From Patulibacter americanus DSM 16676 (GTDB taxonomy: Bacteria; Actinomycetota; Thermoleophilia; Solirubrobacterales; Solirubrobacteraceae): DNA of 64,000 nt. The notes under the pieces were generated by a model. It saw nothing but the letters and a program-made list of their open reading frames with translations. It was not told the DNA's origin and ran no database searches. The first letter of the stretch is position 1. Each line of letters opens with the position of its first letter. This document shows positions 37,548 through 49,948 of the stretch, piece by piece. The translations under genes were made by a program, and so were the position numbers. The stretch lies in contig NZ_ATUD01000007.1 of NCBI RefSeq assembly GCF_000420025.1, positions 62,001-126,000 of the forward strand, read 5' to 3'.

Positions 37548-37685
37548 CCCGTCCGGGCGGCCGCGCGACGGCCGTCCGCCCCGAGCTCCCGCGCCCCGGG
37601 TGGGCGAGGACCACGGTCCTCCCCCGCCCGGCGGCCGGGACCGCCACGGCGCTCCGGCGCCGCGCGGCGGTCCCCCTGCCGGCCC

Positions 37686-39023
37686 CTAGAGGACCGGCAG
37701 GTAGCGGTCGAGCTCCCACTGCGTGACCTGCACGCGGTAGTCCTCCCACTCCTCGCGCTTGATCTCCACGAAGCGGTCGAGGGTGTGCTCCCCGAGCGCC
37801 TTGAGCACCAGCTCGGACTCGGCCGCCAGCTCGACGGCCTCGCCGAGCGTCTCGGGCAGCTGCTCGATGCCGAGGCGACGGCGGTCGTCCGGCGACAGGT
37901 GGTAGAGGTTGCGCTCCATCGGCTCGGGCAGCTCGTAGCCCTTCTCGATGCCGTCCAGCCCGGCGTGCAGCAGCAGCGCGAAGGTCAGGTACGGGTTGCA
38001 GCCCGGGTCGGGGCAGCGCAGCTCCATCCGCGTGGCCTGCTCCTGGCCCGGGTGGTAGTTCGGGACGCGCACGAGCGCGGAGCGGTTGCGGCGCGACCAC
38101 GCCACGTAGACGGGGGCCTCGTAGCCGGGCGCCAGGCGCTTGTACGAGTTGACCCACTGCGCGTACACCGCGGACATCTCACGCGCATGGCGCAGCTGGC
38201 CGGCGATGAACGCCTTGCCGATGTCGGACAGGTAGTAGCGATCGTTCGGATCGTAGAACGCGTTGCGGCCGTCCTGGAACAGCGACAGGTGCGTGTGCAT
38301 CCCCGAGCCGTTCTCGCCCGTGAGCGGCTTGGGCATGAAGGTCGCGTGCCAGCCGTGCTGCATCGCGATCTCCTTCACGGTCAACCGGTAGGTCATGCAG
38401 TCGTCGGCCATCTTGAGGGCGTCGGAGTACCGGATGTCGATCTCGTGCTGCGACGGACCGCCCTCGTGGTGGCTGTACTCCACCTTCATGCCGAGCGCCT
38501 CGAGCGCGAGCGACGTGTCGCGGCGTACGTCGGAGCCGGCGTCCAGCGCGGTCAGGTCGAAGTAGCCGCCCTCGTCGAGAACCTCGGTGTCCTTGCTGTC
38601 CTTGAACAGGTAGTACTCGAGCTCCGGGCCGACGTTGAAGGTGTCGAAGCCCATGCGCTCCATCCGCTGGATGGCGCGCTTGAGGATGTAGCGCGGGTCG
38701 CCCTCGTACGGCGTGCCCTCGGGGGTCTGCACGTCGCAGAAGATGCGGGCGACGCCCTCCTCCTTCGGCGCCCACGGCAGCACGGCGAAGGTGGCGGGGT
38801 CGGGCATCGCGATCATGTCCGACTCCTCCACGGCGTTGAAGCCGGTGATGGAGGAGCCGTCGAAGCCCATCCCGCCCTCGAACGCGTCGTCGAGCTCGGA
38901 CGCGTTGACGGAGAACGACTTGAGCCGGCCGAGGATGTCCGTGAACCACATCCGCACGAAACGGATGTCCTGCTCGGCCACCAGGCGCTTGATGTCCTCG
39001 GGGGTCCGCGGGGTGTCGGGCAC
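37686..39023 (-). CDS. glnA: glutamine synthetase, type I
   Basis: 445 residues from GTG 39023. It ligates ammonia to glutamate with ATP in a cytosolic dodecamer. Signatures are FTDILGRLKSFSV, GFDGSSITGF, the glutamates of GPELEYYLF and GGPSQHEIDIRY, GENGSGMHTHLSLF and VNSYKRLAPGYEAPVYVAWS. The length and SSITGF loop match the GSI-alpha (Bacillus-like) group. The region NLYHLSPDDRRR lacks the NLYDLPP context of adenylylated enzymes, so covalent control is unlikely. Monocistronic. Confidence 0.95.
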   Translation of the reverse strand: MPDTPRTPEDIKRLVAEQDIRFVRMWFTDILGRLKSFSVNASELDDAFEGGMGFDGSSITGFNAVEESDMIAMPDPATFAVLPWAPKEEGVARIFCDVQTPEGTPYEGDPRYILKRAIQRMERMGFDTFNVGPELEYYLFKDSKDTEVLDEGGYFDLTALDAGSDVRRDTSLALEALGMKVEYSHHEGGPSQHEIDIRYSDALKMADDCMTYRLTVKEIAMQHGWHATFMPKPLTGENGSGMHTHLSLFQDGRNAFYDPNDRYYLSDIGKAFIAGQLRHAREMSAVYAQWVNSYKRLAPGYEAPVYVAWSRRNRSALVRVPNYHPGQEQATRMELRCPDPGCNPYLTFALLLHAGLDGIEKGYELPEPMERNLYHLSPDDRRRLGIEQLPETLGEAVELAAESELVLKALGEHTLDRFVEIKREEWEDYRVQVTQWELDRYLPVL

Positions 39024-39103
39024 GGTCTGCTTCGCTCCTGCGTGGGTTCTGCCGGTCCGGAGGGACCGTTCGCGCGCGCGGGTGCGCGTGCGCCGGGTGA
39101 AGG

Positions 39104-40156
39104 CTAGCGGGAGGGGCCGTCGGCAGCGGGCGCGGCCGGCGCCCCGCCGGGCGACCCGGACGACGGGTCGTCGGCCCGGCCGGCGGGCCGCCCGCCCAGC
39201 CCGCCCATGAGGACGCCGTCCGCCACCTCGTCGCCCTCCGCCGCGGCCAGAGCGAGCAGCGCCCACGCCACGTCGGCGCTGCCCTGCTCGCCGCGCAGGT
39301 GGGTGGCCAGGTTCGTCGCCGCGTCGACGTGCCCGGACGCGACCGCCCGGCGGTACAGGAGCAGCGCCTCGGGGAGCGTCGCCTCGTCCTCGGCCAGGAG
39401 GTTGCCGAGGTCCATCATCGCCCCGGCGTGGCCGCGTTCCACCGCCGCACGCAGCACCTCGACGGCGTCCGCGCGGCGCCCCCGGGCGCCGAGCGCGGTG
39501 GCGAAGCAGACCGCTGCGTCCTCGACGTCCGCCTCGACGGCCGCGCGGTAGAGCGCCTCCGCCTCGCCCCAGCGATCCGCGTCCTCCAGCAGGAAGATCC
39601 GGGCGAGCACCGCTTCCTCGTGGCCCTCTTCGGCCGCGCGCTCGAACAGCCCGAAGGCCTCGTCGGTCCGGCCCGCGCGCGCCATCGCCCGCGCGAGCGA
39701 GTCCAGGACGTCGGGATCGTCGTCCTCGGCGACGGCGCGCTCCAGCAGCGCGATCGACTCCTCCAGCTCACCACGGCGCAGCCGCAGCAGCCCGAGCTGG
39801 TGCAGGGCGCCGGGCTCGCCGTCGACGACCGCGTCCTGGAGCAGCGTCGCGACCCGCGGGACGTCGCCGTCGCGGTGCGAGAGCTCCACCGCCAGGGCTA
39901 CGCGGACGTCGCACTCCAGCGCCAGCGCGCCCTCGTAGGCCGCGATCACCGCGTCGGACGGAGCGTCGGCGCGCTCGAGCGCCGCGCCCAGGTCGGCGAA
40001 CGCGGCGGCGTCGCCGAACGTCGCCGCGACCCGCAGCAGCGCCAGGCCCTCGTCCTCGCGGCCGGCGTCGAACGCGGCCTTCCCGAGCTCGTGCAGCCCC
40101 TCGCCGTCCCCCGCCTGCAGGAGGTCGTCGATCTGCGGGTCCACGACGTTCGTCAT
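39104..40156 (-). CDS. Sel1/TPR-repeat protein
   Basis: 350-residue all-helical repeat protein. At least seven 36-residue helix pairs can be counted, such as GLHELGKAAFDAGREDEGLALLR, ALHQLGLLRLRRGELEESIALLERAV, ARAMARAGRTDEAFGLFERAAEEGHEEAV and AMMDLGNLLAEDEATLPEALLLYRRAVASGH. There is no signal peptide or catalytic domain, and the last 40 residues are a Gly/Pro/Ser-rich disordered tail. It is likely a cytosolic protein-protein scaffold. It lies 80 bp upstream of glnA in the same direction, but a functional link is unproven. Confidence 0.85.
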   Translation of the reverse strand: MTNVVDPQIDDLLQAGDGEGLHELGKAAFDAGREDEGLALLRVAATFGDAAAFADLGAALERADAPSDAVIAAYEGALALECDVRVALAVELSHRDGDVPRVATLLQDAVVDGEPGALHQLGLLRLRRGELEESIALLERAVAEDDDPDVLDSLARAMARAGRTDEAFGLFERAAEEGHEEAVLARIFLLEDADRWGEAEALYRAAVEADVEDAAVCFATALGARGRRADAVEVLRAAVERGHAGAMMDLGNLLAEDEATLPEALLLYRRAVASGHVDAATNLATHLRGEQGSADVAWALLALAAAEGDEVADGVLMGGLGGRPAGRADDPSSGSPGGAPAAPAADGPSR

Positions 40157-40227
40157 GCGGACGACCGTAGGTGGTCTCGGCGCGGAAGGCGGGGCGATCC
40201 CGTGAAGCCGGCCGCCGCGCCGGAGGC

Positions 40228-40608
40228 CTAGCTCGCGCTGGTCGACCGCGCGGCGTCAGCCTTCGGCGCGCCGTCGGCGCCGCACGACATCCAGCGCTGA
40301 CCCCACGACTCCAGCGCCCGGACGACCGGCTGGAGCTCGACGCCTTTCGGCGTCAGCGCGTACTCCACGCGCAGCGGCGGGCCCGGGTGCACGGCGCGCT
40401 CCACGAGCTCCTCCGCCTCGAGTTCGCGGAGTCGCTGCGTCAGGACGCGGTCGGACAAGCCCGGCACCTCGCTCTTGAGCTCGCTGAACCGCAGCGGCCC
40501 GTCGGCCAGGAGGACGGCGACAATCGCCCCCGTCCAGCGTCGGCCGATGAGCTCCACCGCGAGGTGGTACTGCGGGCAGCAGCCCCCGGAGTGCGGATCC
40601 CCGCCCAC
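40228..40608 (-). CDS. HxlR-family regulator
   Basis: 126 residues. The N-terminus GGCCPQYHLAVELIGRRWTGAIVAVLLADG has two adjacent cysteines where HxlR/YodB proteins carry the thiol sensor. Then come FSELKSEVPGLSDRVLTQRLRELEAEELVERAV and the wing VEYALTPKGVELQP. It is transcribed after the carboxymuconolactone decarboxylase-like gene with a 4-bp gap, so it probably autoregulates the pair from the palindromes at 41206-41246. A redox or quinone signal is a reasonable inference. Confidence 0.9.
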   Translation of the reverse strand: MGGDPHSGGCCPQYHLAVELIGRRWTGAIVAVLLADGPLRFSELKSEVPGLSDRVLTQRLRELEAEELVERAVHPGPPLRVEYALTPKGVELQPVVRALESWGQRWMSCGADGAPKADAARSTSAS

Positions 40609-40612
40609 GGGA

Positions 40613-41176
40613 CTACGCCGCCCTGAGCTGGCGGGACTCCTCGGTCGAGCCGTCGACGGGCACGTCGCCCGCGATGTTGATGAGGGCCGAGAAGACCTCG
40701 ACGGACGCGAAGGCGATCGACTCGAGGAGCTCCTCCTCGGTCCAGCCGAGCTCGAGGGCCTCCTCCTGCAGGGCCGCCGGCGGCTGCGAGCGCTTGCGCA
40801 GCAGGTGCCCGACGTAGCGCAGGAGGACGTCCTGCTTCTCGTCGGCCGAGGCGAAGTTGCGGGCGAGCTTGACCTCGTCGATCCCGATCCCGCGGGAGCG
40901 CGCGAGGCGCTGGTGCATCTTCACGCCCGGCGTCGAGCGGAAGTGCTCGGCGACGGCCAGGGAGAGCCGCTCCTTCGTCTCCACGTCGAGGATGCCGTGG
41001 CGCAGCTCGCCGGCGAAGCGGGCGTAGCCGCGCAGCGCCGCCGGGGAGCCGGCGAGCACGCCGACGAGGTTCGGCAGCTGGCCCGCGGAGGCCAGGGCGC
41101 CCTTGATGACGGGCAGCGAGCCCTCCGGCGCGGAGAGATCGTCGTGGATGGTGAAGCGGCTCATCGCTGTCGGCAT
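40613..41176 (-). CDS. carboxymuconolactone decarboxylase/AhpD-like protein without CxxC
   Basis: 187 residues from ATG 41176, which has GGAAGG upstream (an alternative ATG lies at 41164). The alpha-helical CMD/AhpD fold is indicated by LPNLVGVLAGSPAALRGYARFAGELRHGILDVETKERLSLAVAEH and the C-terminal helix pair EEELLESIAFASVEVFSALINIAGDVP. The CxxC-His pair of peroxidase-active AhpD proteins is missing (the protein has no cysteine), so alkylhydroperoxidase activity is unlikely. It is coupled to an HxlR regulator. Possible roles are decarboxylation or small-molecule sensing. Confidence 0.82.
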   Translation of the reverse strand: MPTAMSRFTIHDDLSAPEGSLPVIKGALASAGQLPNLVGVLAGSPAALRGYARFAGELRHGILDVETKERLSLAVAEHFRSTPGVKMHQRLARSRGIGIDEVKLARNFASADEKQDVLLRYVGHLLRKRSQPPAALQEEALELGWTEEELLESIAFASVEVFSALINIAGDVPVDGSTEESRQLRAA

Positions 41177-41205
41177 AGCGGGGACCTTCCGGGGTGGAGA
41201 CCTGG

Positions 41206-41246
41206 GTTGCTTCACCGAATGAAGCAACTAACAAGATGTAAGTTAG
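41206..41246. promoter_or_regulatory. two adjacent palindromes upstream of the CMD-HxlR operon
   Basis: Palindrome A: GTTGCTTCA-CCGAA-TGAAGCAAC (41206-41228), arms 9 bp, perfect. Palindrome B: CTAAC-AAGATGTAA-GTTAG (41228-41246), arms 5 bp. Both are AT-richer than their surroundings and lie just upstream of the operon start at 41176, overlapping the likely promoter. They are good operator candidates for the HxlR-family regulator encoded by the second gene. Confidence 0.6.
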
Positions 41247-41458
41247 CTCGTCCGGGCGCCGGATGCAACGACCTTGGCGGGCTGGACCGAGACGCTCCGT
41301 CCCGGTCGTGCTGCACGGCACCTGTACCCATCACCGTGCCGGTCCCAACCGCGCCGCGCGTGCGTCGAACGACTGCCGGTCGCCGGGCATCCGCCGTCGG
41401 GCGGGGAGGTGCGCAGGCCGGATTGCGTCGTCGGGCCGTCTCGTGAAGGATGCCCCCG

Positions 41459-42988
41459 ATGAGCACCCTCACCAGGAAGAAGACCGTCGCGGCGTCCATC
41501 GCCGACACCGAGGACCCAGAGAGCGGGCTCAAGCGCGAGATGGGCGCGCTGCAGCTGACGATCTTCGGTGTCGGCGTCATCGTCGGCACCGGCATCTTCG
41601 TGCTGACGGGCGTCGCCGCGGCGGAGAAGGCCGGCCCCGCCGCGCCCCTCTCCTTCGTCGTCGCCGCGATCGTCTGCGGCCTCGCGGCCCTCTGCTATGC
41701 CGAGTTCGCCTCGTCCGTCCCGGTCGCCGGCTCCGCGTACACGTACTCCTACACGTCGCTCGGCGAGATCTTCGCCTGGATCATCGGCTGGGACCTGATC
41801 CTCGAGTTCGCCTTCGGAGCCGCGACCGTGGCGAAGGGGTGGTCGGGCTACTTCTCCCGGCTGATGGAGGACCTGGGGATCAACCTGCCCGCGTCCGTCG
41901 TCGGACAGGAGGCGTCCTTCAACGTGCCCGCGGTCGTGATCGTCGCGATCGTCGCCGCCGTCCTGATCGTCGGGATCCGCGAGAGCTCGCGGATGAACAT
42001 CGTCGTCGTCGCGATCAAGCTCTCCGTGATCCTGCTCGTGATCGCGCTCGGCTTCTTCTACGTGAAGTCCGGCAACTGGACGCCGTTCATCCCGGAGTCG
42101 CAGCCCGGCGCCGCCGGCCAGGGCTTCGACGAGACCCCGTTGATCCAGGAGATCCTCGGGCAGCCCACGAGCGCCTTCGGCGTCTCGGGCATCTTCTTCG
42201 GCGCGTCCCTGGTCTTCTTCGCCTTCATCGGGTTCGACATCGTCGCGACCGCGGCGGAGGAGACGAAGCGCCCGCAGCGCGATCTGCCGATCGGCATCTT
42301 CGCCTCGCTGATCATCTGCACGATCCTCTACGTGCTCGTCAGCCTCGTCGTGACCGGGATGGTCCCCTACAAGGAGCTCGGCAGCCCGGAGGCGATCGGT
42401 GCCCCGCTGGCCTACGCGTTCAAGGTCAACGGGGTCGACTGGGCCTCGACGGTGATCTCGATCGGCGCCCTCGCCGGCCTGACCTCGACCGTGCTGATCC
42501 TCATGTACGGCCAGTCGCGCGTGTTCTTCGCGATGGGCCGCGACGGTCTGCTCCCGCCGTGGCTCTCCAAGGTCCACCCGACCTACAAGACCCCGTACCG
42601 GATCACCATCATCACGGCGATCGCCGTCGCGCTCCTGGCCGCGTTCCTGCCCCTGAAGGTCCTGGGCGAGGCCACGAACATCGGCACCCTGTTCGCGTTC
42701 GTCCTCGTCGCGATCGCCGTCCCCGTCCTGCGCAAGTCGCAGCCGGACCTCGAGCGCCCGTTCCGCACCCCGCTCGTCCCGCTGATCCCGATCCTCGCCG
42801 TGCTGGCGTGCCTCTGGCTCATGCTCAACCTGCCCATCGGCACCTGGATCCGCCTGGCCATCTGGATGGCGATCGGCTTCGTCGTCTACTTCGGCTACGC
42901 CCGCAAGCACAGCCGCCTGAACCGCAGCGGCAGCGATGACGGCCCCGGCACGGGCGGTCCGGCGCCGACCGCCGGCGCGGCCGACTGA
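41459..42988 (+). CDS. APC-family cationic/neutral amino acid permease
   Basis: 509 residues with about 12 membrane segments. The start at ATG 41459 has GAAGGA about 10 bases upstream, so the ATG at 41450 is less likely. Signatures are GVGVIVGTGIFVLTGVAA in helix 1, CYAEFASSVPVAGSAYTYSYTSLGEI and FIGFDIVATAAEETKRPQRDLP, typical of the CAT/YfnA branch. The C-terminus is a hydrophilic Gly/Pro tail. Substrate is probably a branched-chain or cationic amino acid. No operon partners. Confidence 0.9.
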   Translation: MSTLTRKKTVAASIADTEDPESGLKREMGALQLTIFGVGVIVGTGIFVLTGVAAAEKAGPAAPLSFVVAAIVCGLAALCYAEFASSVPVAGSAYTYSYTSLGEIFAWIIGWDLILEFAFGAATVAKGWSGYFSRLMEDLGINLPASVVGQEASFNVPAVVIVAIVAAVLIVGIRESSRMNIVVVAIKLSVILLVIALGFFYVKSGNWTPFIPESQPGAAGQGFDETPLIQEILGQPTSAFGVSGIFFGASLVFFAFIGFDIVATAAEETKRPQRDLPIGIFASLIICTILYVLVSLVVTGMVPYKELGSPEAIGAPLAYAFKVNGVDWASTVISIGALAGLTSTVLILMYGQSRVFFAMGRDGLLPPWLSKVHPTYKTPYRITIITAIAVALLAAFLPLKVLGEATNIGTLFAFVLVAIAVPVLRKSQPDLERPFRTPLVPLIPILAVLACLWLMLNLPIGTWIRLAIWMAIGFVVYFGYARKHSRLNRSGSDDGPGTGGPAPTAGAAD

Positions 42989-43264
42989 GGTCCGCGGCGG
43001 TCGGGGCGGCGTGCACGCGCGCCCGCCCCGGCCGCTGCGTCAGGTGTTGCCGGGGACGGCCATCGCCGCGGCAGCTGTTGCCGCCTGGCGGCGAGGCGTG
43101 GCGACCGGCGCGGTTCGCCGGCAAGGCCTGACGGACGGACGCGGCCGGAGGGGCGCGCCGACGCACGCGGAGGCGCGGAGCCTGGACCGGCAGGCGGGGA
43201 CGTGCCGGCGCACGCGCGGGCACGAAGGCTGCGCCGCCAGCAGGGGTAGCGCGCCAGCGCCGGG

Positions 43265-43765
43265 CTAGCGGGCGAGGCTCGACGCGGCCTGGTGCACGAC
43301 GGCCGCGTCGGAGTTGCTCGCCGCGGCCAGCACGAGGAACAGGCCGAGCAGCGCGATGTAGAGCAGCAGCTTCTCGGGGCGCGCGAGCAGGCCGGTGGTA
43401 CGACGGCGCGAGACCCGGGACGACGGGCGGCGGGCGACCTCGCCACCGGGACGGCGGGAGCGCTCCGCGGCGCGACGCTGCCCCTCGGGCGTCGAGGGCC
43501 GCGGCCGGCTGCGGCCCCGGTCGATCGGCGCGAAGGGGGACTCGTCGACCCAGCCGAACTCCTCCGGCTCGGGACGACGCTGACGGGCGCGGCGCTCCTG
43601 GGCGGAGGCCCGGGCGGCCGCGGCACGGCGACGGCGCGCGGCGTTCGCCGCGTACTCGTCGGGGGACCGGGAGGGGACGTCGTCCAGGGTCGGCCGGCGT
43701 CGCGTCTCGCGATGCCGGTACTCCTGCGCGTCAGCCCACCACGGTTGGTCGCGTTCAGTCGACAT
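43265..43765 (-). CDS. arginine-rich single-pass membrane protein
   Basis: 166 residues from ATG 43765. The N-terminal 130 residues are charged and low-complexity (RRRRAAAARASAQERRARQRR; many Arg, Glu and Pro) and probably disordered. A single membrane helix LLLYIALLGLFLVLAAA begins around residue 132, followed by about 20 residues with VVHQAASSLAR. No known domain was recognised. The topology is likely a cytoplasmic basic tail with one membrane anchor. Confidence 0.65.
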   Translation of the reverse strand: MSTERDQPWWADAQEYRHRETRRRPTLDDVPSRSPDEYAANAARRRRAAAARASAQERRARQRRPEPEEFGWVDESPFAPIDRGRSRPRPSTPEGQRRAAERSRRPGGEVARRPSSRVSRRRTTGLLARPEKLLLYIALLGLFLVLAAASNSDAAVVHQAASSLAR

Positions 43766-44180
43766 GGTGTTCGGAAGGGTGCCTGCGGGAGGTTGCGGAC
43801 CGGCCCCGCACGAACGCCACGACCCCTCGGCCCCGGCCCTCCACGCGAAATCGATCCCCCGCTTCCCGGACGCCGGCGGCATGGCGCTACCCGGGAATCA
43901 GCGTTACGAATCAGGATAGCAGCGTCGACGGCGCGCGCAACCGTGTCCGCCGACACACCCGTCGGCGAAACTGTTCCATTTTGCGGGGTCTTCTCCGCGG
44001 ACTGCACGCCGACGCCCGCTCGCCGGGCCGCGGATGGGGCACGCGCCGGCCGACGCCCACGGGTCCCTGCAGCCGGCCCGTGCCGCACCCTTCCCGTCCT
44101 CGCGGTGGGCCCGGCCGGGGCCCACCGCGCTCGTCCCGCCAAGGGTGGCTCGGGGGGCGGTCTGTCCCGGTCCCCCCGCC
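43766..44180. other. 415-bp intergenic region with a possible promoter for the membrane protein gene
   Basis: No convincing gene is seen. On the minus strand TTGCGC (43935-43940), a 16-bp spacer and TATCCT (43913-43918) resemble a sigma-70 promoter reading towards the 166-residue gene, leaving a leader of about 140 nt. No terminator or RNA structure could be supported with certainty. Confidence 0.4.
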
Positions 44181-48124
<3,944 letters not shown>

Positions 48125-48125
<1 letters not shown>

Positions 48126-48138
48126 GAACGTATGTTCG
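48125..48138 (-). promoter_or_regulatory. LexA (SOS) box upstream of dnaE2
   Basis: Minus-strand CGAACATACGTTCG, a perfect CGAAC-N4-GTTCG. Its downstream edge shares one base with the dnaE2 GTG start. Confidence 0.88.
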
Positions 48139-48189
48139 CACCGCAGTCGGCGGATCCGCGAGGCCTGCAGAAGCCCCTGCAAGCGCCCA

Positions 48190-49443
48190 TCATCGGGCCG
48201 CGAAGCAGTCCGTCCGGCCCTCCCAGAGCCCACCCGGCGGCCGGGTCCGGGCCCGCAGGAGCCGCTCCGTCGCACGGGTGTCCTGGTCCGTGATCCCGAC
48301 CTTGATCCCGAGCGCGAGCTCCGTGTCGATGCCGTCGGTCTCCGACCCCGTGCGGTACTCCCGCTCGTCCACCCAGCCCTCGGCGGCGGCCCAGCGGCCG
48401 AGGGCCTTCGCCGCGTCGCGGGCCCGCCGACCGTCGCCGGCGGCCAGGGCGTCCAGCACACCGCGCAACCCCGCGCCGGCCGCGGGACGCGTCAGGTCCA
48501 CCCGCAGCTGCACGTCGCGCCGGCGGTCCTCGCCGCGCGTGGACCGCCGGCCCAGGAGCCGCAGCTCGACGGGGCGCCCCGTGCGGTCGAGCACGACCGT
48601 CGCGCCCGCCTCGACCTCGAGCCCACCCCCGAGCGCCAGCCCCAACGGCCCCGCGAGGTCGCCCGCCACCGCCGTCGGCACGCCCAGGCTCAGGGTGATG
48701 CGCCCCGTGCGGCGGTCCCGCGCGCCCTCGCCCCGCAGCCCGCGGAAACCGCTGGCGGAGAGGTCGACCCCAAGCGCCCCGGAGGCCTCGCCCGTGACCG
48801 TCGCATCCGCCCCGACCCGCACGCGCTCGACGTCGGGCGGCGGGATGGGGTGCCCCGAGGCGTCGCCGCCGCCGAGCTTCGCCTTCGTCCGCGCCGCGTA
48901 CCGCCGCACGAAGGCGTCCGCCGCCGGCCCGTCCCGGAACTCCCAGGTGCGCCCCCACCCGCCGCGCAGCCGCGCCTCCACCCCCGCGGAGACGTCGAAG
49001 CCCGGGGCGCCGTCGCCGACCCGGACGAGCCGGGTGTCGCCCTTCGCGTTGCGCCCGATCCCGAACCGGGCGCCGACGGACAGGCCGACCCCGCCCTCGA
49101 CGTCCTCATAGGCCGTGACGGCCACCGTGCCGTCCGACCGGCGTTCGACCGCCAGGGCGGTGCTGCCCCCGATCCGCCAGATCCCGAGGCTCGCCCCCGA
49201 CGTGTGCGTGTCCTCGTCGCGCGCCGTCGTGCACGGCGGCTGGACGTGGAAGGGGGCACACCCGTCGCCCCCGGCCACGCAGAGCGCCCGCCGGATCCCG
49301 GAGTGGACCGCGTTGACGATGCCGACCCCGGAGAAGCCGCCCGCGACGGCCACCGCCGCGGCCAGGACGATCGCCACGAGCGCCGCGACCGCCGCGTGCT
49401 CCACGGTGGCCTGCCCGTCCTCGCCCCGCGCCGTCCTGGTCAT
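48190..49443 (-). CDS. large protein with TadE/Flp-pilin-like N-terminus
   Basis: 417 residues. The N-terminus has a type-IV-pilin-like segment: RTARGEDGQATVEHAAVAALVAIVL with Gly before Gln (prepilin-peptidase site), Glu at +5 and a hydrophobic helix of about 25 residues. TadE/Flp proteins are 60-200 residues, so the remaining 350 are an added domain: beta-rich, with a cysteine pair (RALCVAGGDGC), TVAVTAYEDVEGGVGLSVGARFGIGR and a helical C-terminus. It lies 64 bp upstream of dnaE2, on the same strand and downstream of the DUF6504 gene. Function and SOS regulation are unknown. Confidence 0.6.
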   Translation of the reverse strand: MTRTARGEDGQATVEHAAVAALVAIVLAAAVAVAGGFSGVGIVNAVHSGIRRALCVAGGDGCAPFHVQPPCTTARDEDTHTSGASLGIWRIGGSTALAVERRSDGTVAVTAYEDVEGGVGLSVGARFGIGRNAKGDTRLVRVGDGAPGFDVSAGVEARLRGGWGRTWEFRDGPAADAFVRRYAARTKAKLGGGDASGHPIPPPDVERVRVGADATVTGEASGALGVDLSASGFRGLRGEGARDRRTGRITLSLGVPTAVAGDLAGPLGLALGGGLEVEAGATVVLDRTGRPVELRLLGRRSTRGEDRRRDVQLRVDLTRPAAGAGLRGVLDALAAGDGRRARDAAKALGRWAAAEGWVDEREYRTGSETDGIDTELALGIKVGITDQDTRATERLLRARTRPPGGLWEGRTDCFAAR

Positions 49444-49521
49444 GGGGCGAGCGTCGCGCCCCGGGCAGGACCGGCTCCAGCCCCGATCCGTGCCGATCCC
49501 GTGCCGGACCGGCGACGCCCC

Positions 49522-49797
49522 TCAACGCGAGCGCCACCAGCGGCCGTCGACGAGGTCGCGGTGGACCACGATCGCCCGCCCCCGCACCGTCACGACCTCC
49601 CACATCCGGCGGCGCAGCGGAGAGTCCGTCCACCAGCGGTCCTCGAGCAGCCACGTCTCGACGATCCCCTCCACCCGCTCCCCGTCCACCCACAGGGGAC
49701 GGCCGTCGGGACCCGCCCGGACCTCGGCGGGTCGCGGCTCGCCGAGCCGGCGCACCGCCCCCGCCCCCCGCTGGACCCCCTCGACACCCCGAGCCAT
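49522..49797 (-). CDS. DUF6504-like SOS-cassette protein
   Basis: 91 residues from ATG 49797. The C-terminal half has the DUF6504 pattern I know from imuA/imuB/dnaE2 cassettes: a small strand-rich domain with WLLEDRWWTDSPLRRRMWEV and VVHRDLVDGRWWRSR. Its biochemical role is unknown; association with mutasome genes implies an accessory of translesion synthesis. The LexA box begins 2 bp upstream of the ATG. It is followed by the pilin-like gene and dnaE2. Family assignment from memory is likely but not certain. Confidence 0.7.
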   Translation of the reverse strand: MARGVEGVQRGAGAVRRLGEPRPAEVRAGPDGRPLWVDGERVEGIVETWLLEDRWWTDSPLRRRMWEVVTVRGRAIVVHRDLVDGRWWRSR

Positions 49798-49798
49798 A

Positions 49799-49812
49799 CG
49801 AACGCATGTTCG
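49799..49812 (-). promoter_or_regulatory. LexA (SOS) box upstream of the DUF6504 gene
   Basis: Minus-strand CGAACATGCGTTCG, a perfect CGAAC-N4-GTTCG, one base before the ATG at 49797. Confidence 0.88.
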
Positions 49813-49948
49813 CACCTCCAGCGGATGGCGAGCGGCCGTCGGCCTCGCGCGCGAGCCCGGAACGGGCGCCTGCGTCGGGCACGCGCGCCCCCGCGTGGAC
49901 CCCGGCGCGCCGCGCTGCGCATTAACCCCGTGATTACATCGACCGGCC

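Noticed and set aside
37548..37685. Hairpins between the RRYF gene and glnA
   Set aside because: Several imperfect GC stems exist but none is clean enough to call a terminator.
39024..39103. Riboswitch or attenuator upstream of glnA
   Set aside because: Only 80 bp of GC-rich sequence with no recognisable motif.
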